From positions 1 through 64,000 of the forward strand of contig CAVRWV010000016.1 in the NCBI GenBank assembly GCA_963724985.1: a DNA stretch of 64,000 nt. The letters are read 5' to 3'. Positions 8,946-16,224 of this stretch are shown here, piece after piece. The notes beneath the pieces are model-generated. The model was not told where the DNA came from, searched no databases, and saw nothing but the letters and a program-made list of their open reading frames with translations. Numbering within the stretch: position 1 is the first letter of the stretch; every line of letters begins with the position of its first letter. The position numbers and the translations under genes are program-made. This DNA comes from JAJPJE01 sp963724985. Its GTDB lineage: Bacteria > Acidobacteriota > Terriglobia > Terriglobales > Acidobacteriaceae.

Positions 8946-9259
8946 TAACGGGCGGCGTTAAGATACATGAGTGGGAATTCCGACATCTGGGAGACAAAAA
9001 GTGGGATTATTGACTGTCTTCTGACGTAAAAGTGGATCGCTAGGTTGGTTTCGCGGCAGATGGTGTCGTTTAGGGAACTGCTTACCGGGGCTTTTGCACC
9101 GGGTATGGTGCGGTTTTCCACAGGTCGCACGGTTCCAGAATCAAGGTAGTTAAGGTGGTCCAAACTGCTTTACAGAGGCCTAAGTTGACCGCCCGACGAT
9201 ACGAAAGCCCGACAGTCCCCCGACTAAAGTGGAGCAATACTCTGGAAACCGTCCCTCTC
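8946..9259. other. Intergenic gap with spaced TGGGA words
   Basis: No gene is supported; the longest conserved-looking frame is a 29-codon ORF starting at an ATG near 9059, judged insignificant. TGGGA occurs at 8921, 8931, 8972, 8988 and 9002, the first two exactly 10 bases apart inside the end of rsmG. A TTTTCCACA near 9112 resembles a DnaA box. A GCACC/GGTGC hairpin followed by GGTTTT lies at about 9096-9117. Confidence 0.4.
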
Positions 9260-10405
9260 TCACACTTTCAGGAAGATTTTCCGCCGATAAAGGATCCAGC
9301 CCAGAATCAGGAATGCAACTACATACGTAAGCCCGTAGAGCATGGACGCATTGTACGGATTCGCCAAGGGAACGTAGAGCCGGTCATAGATCCTGCTCTT
9401 TAAGCTCCCGTCGCCAATGTGGAGTTCAACAGAGAGATGCGCCACCAGGCCCGCCATGGCGTAGAGCGCAAGCGGGTTCATCCCCATCATCAGGAAGGGC
9501 TTGCCCCAGGTCTTCCAACCTCTGATGTCGACCGTCCAATAGCAGAGACTTAGGAATAGGAGCGCCAGGCCGCCCGCGAACAGAACATAGGAACTGGTCC
9601 ATAGATTCTTATTGATAGGGAACTCGTATCCCCAAAGCTTGCCCGCGATCGTAAGTACCGCTCCAGCCGCTAACATGCCGGCCACTTTCTGAGTTGCATT
9701 TCGCGCGGATCGTAGCCATTCGCCGGTGAAGACGCCCAACAGGCAGGTCGCGATCGACGGGATGGTACTCAGGATCCCCTCTGGGTCTCTAACGTGCTGA
9801 ATATAAAGGTGGTTATACATTGTGAGGCGATCCAGCCAGGAGGCGAGATTGCCTTCCGGCGTAAGGTTTCCGACACCGTACCCGGGTATCGGGACAAACT
9901 TCATGATCGCCCAATAGCCGACTAGGCAGGCGACGAGGGCTGCCAGCCGTCCACGCCAACCCGTAAACAGCACAATCACTGAGGTTATGAGATACACAAT
10001 CGCGATTCGCTGAAGGACGCCGGGGATGCGCCAAGTCGCCAGGTGAAAATGCGGAAAGCCATTGAGAAGGAAGCCGATAGCGAAGATCAGAAACGCTCGA
10101 CGAATCGCATGGGCCAACAGGGAACCGCGCGATTCGCCTTTTTTCTGCCGATTTGCGATCGAATAGACCATGGAAACGCCAACAATGAACAAAAAGAAGG
10201 GGAAAATCAGGTCTGTCGGGGTCCATCCGTTCCACTCCGCGTGTTCCAGGGGCCAGTAAATGTGATCCCAATCGCCGGCGTTGTTAACCATCATCATGCC
10301 TGCAATGGTCAGCCCGCGGAATACGTCGAGAGATTCCAGCCGGCCGCCAACTTTGGACGCTGCCGAAATCATCGTGCTTGGGATAGAAGATGTAGAGGTC
10401 GCCAT
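9260..10405 (-). CDS. Membrane acyltransferase-like protein (HGSNAT/DUF5009 type)
   Basis: 381 residues with about ten membrane segments. The N-terminal signature ESLDVFRGLTIAGMMMVNN, then WPLEHAEWNGWTPTDLIFPFFLFIVGVSM, is characteristic of the heparan-alpha-glucosaminide N-acetyltransferase-like (COG4299) family. Its members are proposed to move acetyl groups from acetyl-CoA across a membrane onto glycans. The His of EHAEWNGW corresponds to the region proposed to be catalytic in human HGSNAT. It is transcribed away from the parS sites and is a neighbour of rsmG and parA rather than an obvious partner. The exact acceptor is unknown. Confidence 0.82.
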   Translation of the reverse strand: MATSTSSIPSTMISAASKVGGRLESLDVFRGLTIAGMMMVNNAGDWDHIYWPLEHAEWNGWTPTDLIFPFFLFIVGVSMVYSIANRQKKGESRGSLLAHAIRRAFLIFAIGFLLNGFPHFHLATWRIPGVLQRIAIVYLITSVIVLFTGWRGRLAALVACLVGYWAIMKFVPIPGYGVGNLTPEGNLASWLDRLTMYNHLYIQHVRDPEGILSTIPSIATCLLGVFTGEWLRSARNATQKVAGMLAAGAVLTIAGKLWGYEFPINKNLWTSSYVLFAGGLALLFLSLCYWTVDIRGWKTWGKPFLMMGMNPLALYAMAGLVAHLSVELHIGDGSLKSRIYDRLYVPLANPYNASMLYGLTYVVAFLILGWILYRRKIFLKV

Positions 10406-10476
10406 CGGGTATAAGCCTCGTTTCGGCTCACATTTATAGCCGGGCGGATTCTACAACAAACGAAGCGGCGAGTGGA

Positions 10477-10492
10477 TGTTCCACGTGGAACA
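10477..10492. promoter_or_regulatory. parS: parS site 1 (ParB-binding palindrome)
   Basis: TGTTCCACGTGGAACA, a perfect 16-base palindrome matching the conserved chromosomal parS pattern (consensus TGTTTCACGTGAAACA with C/G substitution). It lies 262 bases upstream of parA. Confidence 0.9.
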
Positions 10493-10522
10493 TTATTTGA
10501 GCTTACTCCGGCTTCGCCTGAG

Positions 10523-10538
10523 TGTTCCACGTGGAACG
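10523..10538. promoter_or_regulatory. parS: parS site 2
   Basis: TGTTCCACGTGGAACG: the 14-base core GTTCCACGTGGAAC is perfect, and the outermost base differs from site 1. It is 46 bases downstream of site 1. Confidence 0.88.
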
Positions 10539-10629
10539 CTCCGCTTCGTCGGGAAAGACAAGCCTGCCTACAGAGCTCCGCTACAAACTTTCTTCCATTA
10601 CTTTTCCACGAATCCACAGGCGCCTAAAT

Positions 10630-10645
10630 TGTTCCACGTGGAACA
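10630..10645. promoter_or_regulatory. parS: parS site 3 (extended palindrome)
   Basis: TGTTCCACGTGGAACA, extended by AAT/ATT on each side into a 22-base perfect palindrome (10627-10648). It is the nearest site to parA, with a further degenerate half-site 13 bases downstream. Confidence 0.9.
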
Positions 10646-10753
10646 ATTGCGCCAACCTTCCACGTGAGTCACACCTTTTGCACACAATTACATCGTTGCG
10701 CCTCACCAGCCACTTCGATACTCTGCAAAGCTGTAACCGGGCCACTGAAAACC

Positions 10754-11533
10754 ATGGGACGTGTCATCGCTATCGCGAATCAGAAGGGCGGCGTAGGGAA
10801 GACCACGACCGCCATCAACCTGGCTGCTTCATTTGCGGCCGCCGAGGTCCCCACCTTATTAGTGGATTGCGATCCTCAGTCCAACAGCAGCAGCGGACTT
10901 GGCTATCCTAAAGATCCGCAGCGCCTAGGTACCTACCATATTCTGATGGGCGACGCGCAGTTGGAGCAGATTACGCTCACCTCCGCGCTTGATCAGCTCT
11001 GGATTGTGCCCTCCAGCAAAGAACTGACCGGCGCCAATATCGAACTTGTCCCCCTCGATCGTCGTGAGTTTCGCCTGAAAGACGCCGTGGATCGGGTGCG
11101 CAACCGCTATCAGTTCATCGTCTTGGACTGCCCGCCCGCTCTCGATCTGCTCACTCTGAACGCCCTCGTCGCTGCCGATTCAGTTGTCATTCCTATGCAG
11201 GCAGAATATTTCGCGCTCGAAGGCATCAGCGAACTCCTCGACACCATTGAGCGCATCAAGCAGACATTCAATCCAAGCCTTTCGGTCGAAGGCGTGGTAC
11301 TGACGATGTATGACGACCGCACGAATCTCGCCCAACAGGTGACCGACGAGCTAAAGAACTATTTCGGCGATCGGCTGTTCGCAACGTCGATCCCGCGCAA
11401 TGTTCGCCTGGCTGAAGCGCCGAGCCACGGCAAGCCGGCGCTGCTGTATGACGTCCGCTCGCGCGGCGCCGAGGCCTACATCAAGCTGGCCAAAGAAATT
11501 ATGGGACGGGTAATGCTGCGGGCTTCCGCATAA
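10754..11533 (+). CDS. parA: Chromosome-partitioning ATPase ParA (Soj)
   Basis: 259 residues from the ATG at 10754. The deviant Walker A motif IANQKGGVGKTTTAINLA sits at residues about 6-24, as expected for ParA/Soj. VDCDPQSNSSSGLG and the Walker B-like IVLDCPPALDLLTLNAL follow, with the MQAEYFALEGISELLDTI segment typical of the family. ParA forms ATP-dependent dimers on DNA that move ParB-parS complexes. The frame is open up to a GTG at 10664, but that region overlaps a degenerate parS and lacks homology-like character. parB follows 37 bases later, presumably in the same operon. Confidence 0.95.
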   Translation: MGRVIAIANQKGGVGKTTTAINLAASFAAAEVPTLLVDCDPQSNSSSGLGYPKDPQRLGTYHILMGDAQLEQITLTSALDQLWIVPSSKELTGANIELVPLDRREFRLKDAVDRVRNRYQFIVLDCPPALDLLTLNALVAADSVVIPMQAEYFALEGISELLDTIERIKQTFNPSLSVEGVVLTMYDDRTNLAQQVTDELKNYFGDRLFATSIPRNVRLAEAPSHGKPALLYDVRSRGAEAYIKLAKEIMGRVMLRASA

Positions 11534-11570
11534 CGTATCGTAACACGATATTTTCCCCAAGGACTTTGAC

Positions 11571-12473
11571 GTGCAGACCATGACGCAGGACAAGAAAAGA
11601 GTTTTAGGCCGCGGATTGAATTCCCTGATTCCCGCCGCACGCGGCGAAGCCCCCATCCCAGTGCAAGCCGGACCAACCGCCGTGCTGCCTGGCGAGGCCG
11701 TGCGTGATGTCGTAATCGCTGACATCCTGCCGAATCCGGCGCAGACACGCATCGACATCGACCCCGTCGCGCTGCACGAACTCGCCGAGTCGATCAAAGT
11801 ACAGGGCGTACTTCAGCCGATCCTTGTGCGAAAGCTGGCGGAAGGCAAGCTCGAACTTGTAGCCGGACAGCGGCGTCTGCTGGCATCGCAAGCCGCAGGG
11901 AAAACCACAGTCCCGGCGATCGTCCGTCAGATCTCCGACGAACAGGCGATCGAGATCACCATCATCGAGAACCTGCAGCGCGAGAACCTGAATCCTCTGG
12001 AGCAAGCTGCGGCCTTCGAAAACCTCAGCCAGAAGTGTGGACTCACCCAGGAGCAAATTGCGCAGCGCACCGGAAAAGACCGCACCACCGTTGCGAATTA
12101 CATGCGCCTGCTGCGCCTGCCGGACTGGGTCAAACAAGGTCTGCGTCAAGGCGCATTAACCATGGGACACGCCCGCGCCCTCATGGGACTGGATCCGACG
12201 TTGATCGAAGCTACGGCGCGAAAAGTCGTGAGCGATGCGCTTTCCGTGCGGCAAACCGAAAAGCTCGTCTATGACATCCTTCATCCAGCGCCGAAGCCCG
12301 AGAAGAAAGAACGTGTCGTCGATCCGAATGTGAAAGATGCCGAGCGTGAACTGGAACGTTCGCTCGGCGTGCGCGCCCGCATCTACGACCGCAAAGGCAA
12401 AGGCAAAGTCGTGCTCGAGTACAAGTCGCTCGAAGACTTTGACCGGATTCTGGAAGCGTTGGGGAAGCAGTGA
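11571..12473 (+). CDS. parB: Chromosome-partitioning protein ParB (Spo0J)
   Basis: 300 residues. The N-terminus carries the ParA-stimulating basic peptide (KKRVLGRGLNSLIP). The CTPase/nuclease-fold region has the conserved motifs VLQPILVRK, ELVAGQRRLLAS and ENLQRENLNPLEQA, followed by the HTH (TQEQIAQRTGKDRTTVANYMRLL) that reads parS. A C-terminal dimerisation segment ends the protein. I use the GTG at 11571 because AAGGA at 11559 is well spaced; the ATG at 11580 is the alternative. Its target sites are the three parS elements upstream of parA. Confidence 0.95.
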   Translation: MQTMTQDKKRVLGRGLNSLIPAARGEAPIPVQAGPTAVLPGEAVRDVVIADILPNPAQTRIDIDPVALHELAESIKVQGVLQPILVRKLAEGKLELVAGQRRLLASQAAGKTTVPAIVRQISDEQAIEITIIENLQRENLNPLEQAAAFENLSQKCGLTQEQIAQRTGKDRTTVANYMRLLRLPDWVKQGLRQGALTMGHARALMGLDPTLIEATARKVVSDALSVRQTEKLVYDILHPAPKPEKKERVVDPNVKDAERELERSLGVRARIYDRKGKGKVVLEYKSLEDFDRILEALGKQ

Positions 12474-12502
12474 TTAGTGGCTAGTGGCTAGAGAGAACTG
12501 CG

Positions 12503-12619
12503 ATGACTGCTGCCCGAGTACGCAGAATCGTTTTGCTGATCATTTTGGCGCTGGTGATCGCGTGGCGCTTTCACTGGATTCCGGAGTGGATTACGTCGGG
12601 GTTCCACTTGCACCGCTAA
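12503..12619 (+). CDS. Possible 38-residue single-pass membrane peptide
   Basis: An ATG at 12503, preceded by GAGAGAA, opens a 38-codon frame ending at TAA 12617-12619. It translates to a short basic N-terminus, one strongly hydrophobic helix (IVLLIILALVIAW) and a C-terminal RFHWIPEWITSGFHLHR. The pattern is that of a genuine small membrane protein rather than a shadow frame, and the end falls before the convergent YqeY gene. It lies 29 bases downstream of parB. It was not checked for conservation, so it stays tentative. Confidence 0.4.
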   Translation: MTAARVRRIVLLIILALVIAWRFHWIPEWITSGFHLHR

Positions 12620-12659
12620 GTCCTGCCGGATTGGATAAAGCAGTTCCGCGCCACGCAAA

Positions 12660-13112
12660 CTACTTTCCCGTCAGCTCTTTCTTCACCGCGTCGCTGACGA
12701 CTTTGCCATCGACGCGAGCGCCCGCCAACTTTGCCATGGTGTTCTTCATGACCGTGCCCATGTCTTTCATCGTTGGTGATCCCATCTCGGCGATGGTGGC
12801 GCGCACGGCTGCGACGATCTCGGCTTCGCCGATCAATTTCGGCATGTAGGCTTCGATAATCGTGATTTCGGATGCTTCTTTGTCTGCGAGTTCCTGGCGT
12901 CCGCCCTTGGTGAACTGCTCGATCGAGTCCTTGCGCTGCTTGATCATGGTGCTGAGCACCTGGAGAGCCTCTTTGTCGTCGAGCGGAGCGCGCTTGTCGA
13001 TCTCTTTGTTCTTAAGCGCAGATTTCATCATGCGAAGCGTCGAAAGCTTCAGTTCCTCGCGCGATTTCATCGCAGCGATCATGTCCTTTGTGACTTGGTC
13101 AGAGATGCTCAT
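12660..13112 (-). CDS. GatB/YqeY-domain protein
   Basis: 150 residues from the ATG at 13112, which has AGGAG immediately upstream; the open frame extends to 13157 without good start features. It is a YqeY-like protein: helical MSISDQVTKDMIAAMKSREELKLSTLRMMKSALKN segment, ELADKEASEITIIEAYMPK, and a tRNA-binding-like C-terminal YqeY domain (MGSPTMKDMGTVMKNTMAKLAGARVDGKVVSDAVKK). This domain is shared with the GatB tail and may bind tRNA; the cellular role is not settled. It is convergent with the parAB region. Confidence 0.9.
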   Translation of the reverse strand: MSISDQVTKDMIAAMKSREELKLSTLRMMKSALKNKEIDKRAPLDDKEALQVLSTMIKQRKDSIEQFTKGGRQELADKEASEITIIEAYMPKLIGEAEIVAAVRATIAEMGSPTMKDMGTVMKNTMAKLAGARVDGKVVSDAVKKELTGK

Positions 13113-13245
13113 CTTCACTCCTGAAAAGGCGATCCCTCGAACGGTGGTTCGAAGCACTGATTACTGCAGCTTATGACGTCGTAACTTGCAATTATAGACG
13201 TGCTCTCTTAATGCGGTGGAACGCGCCAACGTAGTACCATCACGT

Positions 13246-14436
13246 ATGCTTCGTAAGAATCGTCTTTATACTCCCGGGCCGACCCAACTGTTGCCTGCGG
13301 CACAGTTCGCGATGGCGGCTGCAAATGTCCACCACCGTACCGCTGACTTCCGCGCGCTTTATCAGCGGGTTCTTGCCGACCTGAAGGTCTTCGTCGGCAC
13401 TCAAAACGATGTGATCCTGATGGCTGCATCGGGCACGGGCGCAATGGAAGCCTCGGTTGCGAACCTGACTTCGCCGGGCGATCGCGTGCTGGTGCTCTCG
13501 GCCGGAAAATTCGGCGAGCGCTGGACCGCGCTGGCCAAAGCATATGGCTGCACGATCGACGACGTAAGCGCACCTTACGGCGAGACGTTTTCGCTCGAAG
13601 CGGTGCGTGCGGCGTTGAAGCCCGACACGCGTGTGGTCTACATGCAGGGAACGGAAACTTCGACAGGCGCGCGGCACGATGTAAAAGCGATCGCGCAGCT
13701 GCTCAAGGGAACGGACACGCTGCTGGTGGTTGATGCGATCACAGGTCTCGGCACCACGCATTTCGACGTCGATGCCTGGGGCGTGGACATCATTATTGGT
13801 GGCTCGCAAAAAGCCGTCATGATTCCGCCGGGCCTCGCATTTTGTGCCGTGAGCGAGAAGGCGTGGAAGCGCATGGAAACGTCGAAGCAGCCGAAGTACT
13901 ACTTCGATCTGCGCAAAGAGCGCAAGTCGGCGGCGAAGGGTGAGTCGGCGTACACACCGGCGACTTCGTTGATCGCGGCGCTCGGAGCTGCACTCGATTA
14001 CATCCGCGAGTCCGGCAAAGGCGATCTAGCGAAGGGACGCGAAGTTCTCGTGAACAACGCGGAACTCGCGGCGGCAATGACGCGCGCTGGAGCCGAAGCA
14101 CTTGGTCTGAAGCTGTTCGCGCCACATGCGCCGGCAGCGGCAGTCAGTGCGATCCTCTCGCCGGGTGGATTGGATTCGAGCGACATCGTAAAGCGCTTCC
14201 GCGACGAGTTCGGCGCGGTGGTCGCCAACGGCCAGGGTGAGATGAAGGGCAAGATGATTCGCATCGCGCACCTTGGTTATTACGACTATCTCGATACCAT
14301 CGCGATCATTGCGGCACTGGAACAGATCATGGCGGAGCTGCAACCGGACAAGGTGAAGTTCGGCAGCGCCGTTCGTGCCGCGCAGGAAGTGTACGCGGCG
14401 AGCCGTGCAGAAAAGCGGGCTCTCGTAACGGCGTAA
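13246..14436 (+). CDS. Class V aminotransferase (serine/alanine-glyoxylate type)
   Basis: 396 residues from the ATG at 13246 (MLRKNRLYTPGPTQLLP); a GTG at 13216 is a weaker alternative. The opening YTPGPTQLLP, the phosphate-binding GTGAMEA, VVDAITGLG, and the PLP lysine in IIGGSQKAVM (K189) define a fold-type I class V enzyme of the alanine-glyoxylate/serine-pyruvate group. It lies 160 bases upstream of serA on the same strand. That pairing suggests it supplies the transamination step after 3-phosphoglycerate oxidation (a non-orthologous phosphoserine aminotransferase) or interconverts serine and glyoxylate. The substrate cannot be decided from sequence alone. Confidence 0.88.
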   Translation: MLRKNRLYTPGPTQLLPAAQFAMAAANVHHRTADFRALYQRVLADLKVFVGTQNDVILMAASGTGAMEASVANLTSPGDRVLVLSAGKFGERWTALAKAYGCTIDDVSAPYGETFSLEAVRAALKPDTRVVYMQGTETSTGARHDVKAIAQLLKGTDTLLVVDAITGLGTTHFDVDAWGVDIIIGGSQKAVMIPPGLAFCAVSEKAWKRMETSKQPKYYFDLRKERKSAAKGESAYTPATSLIAALGAALDYIRESGKGDLAKGREVLVNNAELAAAMTRAGAEALGLKLFAPHAPAAAVSAILSPGGLDSSDIVKRFRDEFGAVVANGQGEMKGKMIRIAHLGYYDYLDTIAIIAALEQIMAELQPDKVKFGSAVRAAQEVYAASRAEKRALVTA

Positions 14437-14445
14437 AACCGTATT

Positions 14446-14584
14446 CACCACAGAGGCACGGAGTTTACAGAGATTTTTGAGTAATTCGCGGCCGGTCTGA
14501 CTGGTCGGCTTCTCCTCGACGAATTACCCACTACCGAATCACGAGATTGCAAAATCATCTCTGTGCCTCTGTGTCTCTGTGGTT
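14446..14584. repeat. Nested inverted-repeat element with CACAGAG arms
   Basis: A left arm at 14446-14478 (CACCACAGAGGCACGGAG then ACAGAGATTTTT) faces an imperfect inverted copy at 14551-14584 (complement AACCACAGAGACACAGAG then GCACAGAGATGATTTT). Inside it GTAATTCG (14481-14488) pairs with CGAATTAC (14520-14527). The whole could fold into one long interrupted hairpin ending about 12 bases before serA. ACCACAGAGACACAGAGG-type words are known as a dispersed intergenic repeat in several environmental bacteria; mobility is not shown here. Confidence 0.6.
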
Positions 14585-14595
14585 AAAGGACACTT

Positions 14596-16224
14596 ATGAA
14601 AATCATACTTGCCGAAAAAGTTTCTCCCGCAACTGTTGCCGTTTTCAAAGACGAGCCGAGCTGGACAGTGCTGACGGCTGACCAGGTTGGCACGCGACTG
14701 GCTGAAGAACTCAATGATGCCGATGCGCTGATTGTCCGGTCGGCCGTGAAGGTTAATGGGGAACTGCTGGAGCATGCGCAGAAGTTGCGCGTGATTGGCC
14801 GCGCAGGAATCGGCGTGGACAACATCGAGCTGCCGGCAGCGACGCGCAAAGGCATCGCGGTGATGAACACGCCGGGCGCAAATGCAGTGGCCGTCGCGGA
14901 GCAGACGATCGGCATGATGCTGTGCCTGGCGCGACATTTGCCGCGCGCGAATGAAACGACGAAAGCCGGCAAGTGGGAGAAGAAGTCGCTGGAAGGCACC
15001 GAGTTGCGCGGCAAGACGCTCGGCGTGATCGGTCTGGGCCGCATTGGTCTTGAAGTCGCGAGTCGCGCGCAAGCGTTCGGTATGAAAGTCGTCGGACACG
15101 ATCCCTACATTTCGACCGAACTGGCACGCGAACGTAAGGTGGAGTTGAAGACGCTCGACGACCTTTATCCGACGGCGGACTATATCAGCCTGCACCTGGC
15201 GCTCACTCCGCAGACGCGTGGCATGATCAACGCCGAGTCGCTGACGAAGATGAAAAAGGGCGTGCGCATCATCAACTGCGCGCGCGGCGAGCTGATCAAT
15301 GAAACAGCGCTGGCCGAGGCTCTCAAGTCTGGCCATATCGGTGGAGCGGCGCTGGATGTGTTCGCGCCCGAGCCTCCGAAGGATTCTCCTCTGCTCGGAC
15401 TCGAAAACGTGATGGCGACACCACACATTGCCGGGTCGACAAAGGAAGCGCAGGAAGCGGTGGGCATACAGATCGCGCAGCAAGTGAAGGAGTACCTGTC
15501 GCGCGGCGTCATCCAGAACGCGGTGAATGTGCCGTCGGTCTCGTATGAAGAGTACGTCGACATGCATCCGTTCCTGGTGCTGGCGGAGCGGCTCGGTTCG
15601 TTCCTCGCACAGGCGGTGGAGACGGAAGGGAATCTGAACGAGATTCACTTGCGCTACACCGGGCGTCTGGCGGGATGGAAGACGCAGTTGATCCGCAACT
15701 CCGGCGTGATGGGCGTGCTGAACGCCAGCGGCGCCGAGGGCACAAACCTGATCAACGCGAATTCCATTGCCGATTCGCGCGGCGTGAAGATCCGTGAATA
15801 CACGAAGGACAAACCGGCAAGCGGCGCGGGCGACGTGATCACGATCACTCTGAAGAGCGAAGGCAGCGAGCACACGATTTCGGGCACAGTCCTGCACGGG
15901 CGCTTGCCTCGGCTGCTGAGCATCGAGGGCATCGATATCGAAGCACCACTCGAGAATGATCTGCTTTACCTGCGCAATCGCGATGTTCCGGGCGTCGTGG
16001 GACGAGTGGGAAGCATCCTTGGCGAGCACAAGGTGAACATCGCCAATTTCTCATTGGGCCGAGGCGAGAATGCGGTGAAGGCGGCAGCGGCCGGAAACGG
16101 CCAGGCTTCAGAGCCGGCGCTGGCAGTAGCCGTGGTCCAAGTGGATGGACGGGTGCCGGATGCGGTGCTTTCCGATCTGCGGAAGATCCCGGCGATGACG
16201 GTGGCGAGAGCGGTGCATTTGTAG
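14596..16224 (+). CDS. serA: D-3-phosphoglycerate dehydrogenase SerA
   Basis: 542 residues, matching the long form with an intervening domain and a C-terminal ACT domain. It catalyses the first step of phosphorylated serine biosynthesis. It has the NAD-binding loop GVIGLGRIGLEVASRAQ, the catalytic Arg in INCARGELIN, Glu in FAPEPPKDSPL and His in ATPHIAGSTKEAQ. The ACT region near the C-terminus (NRDVPGVVGRVGSILGEHKVNIANFSLGR) normally binds serine for feedback control. The start ATG at 14596 has AAAGGA eight bases upstream. The class V aminotransferase just upstream is a plausible pathway partner. Confidence 0.94.
   Translation: MKIILAEKVSPATVAVFKDEPSWTVLTADQVGTRLAEELNDADALIVRSAVKVNGELLEHAQKLRVIGRAGIGVDNIELPAATRKGIAVMNTPGANAVAVAEQTIGMMLCLARHLPRANETTKAGKWEKKSLEGTELRGKTLGVIGLGRIGLEVASRAQAFGMKVVGHDPYISTELARERKVELKTLDDLYPTADYISLHLALTPQTRGMINAESLTKMKKGVRIINCARGELINETALAEALKSGHIGGAALDVFAPEPPKDSPLLGLENVMATPHIAGSTKEAQEAVGIQIAQQVKEYLSRGVIQNAVNVPSVSYEEYVDMHPFLVLAERLGSFLAQAVETEGNLNEIHLRYTGRLAGWKTQLIRNSGVMGVLNASGAEGTNLINANSIADSRGVKIREYTKDKPASGAGDVITITLKSEGSEHTISGTVLHGRLPRLLSIEGIDIEAPLENDLLYLRNRDVPGVVGRVGSILGEHKVNIANFSLGRGENAVKAAAAGNGQASEPALAVAVVQVDGRVPDAVLSDLRKIPAMTVARAVHL

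Larger units (their letters stand above)
10406..10753. other. parS-bearing intergenic region upstream of parA
   Basis: A 348-base gap holding three perfect 14-base parS cores plus one degenerate half-site (TTCCACGTGAGTCA, 10658-10671). No gene is supported: frames that run through it owe their apparent start (GTG at 10664) to the degenerate parS. It also has to contain the parA promoter and that of the divergent acyltransferase gene. Confidence 0.7.

Noticed and set aside
9050..9160. A possible mraZ remnant near TGGGA repeats
   Set aside because: Translation in all frames gave nothing like MraZ; only a 29-codon frame was found.
12484..12849. A 121-codon plus-strand frame over the YqeY gene
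   Set aside because: Ser/Thr-rich shadow of the minus-strand YqeY protein; only the separate 38-codon frame at 12503 looks protein-like.
14539..16029. A 496-codon minus-strand frame antisense to serA
   Set aside because: Its His/Arg-rich composition is the mirror of serA codon bias; serA has complete motifs.
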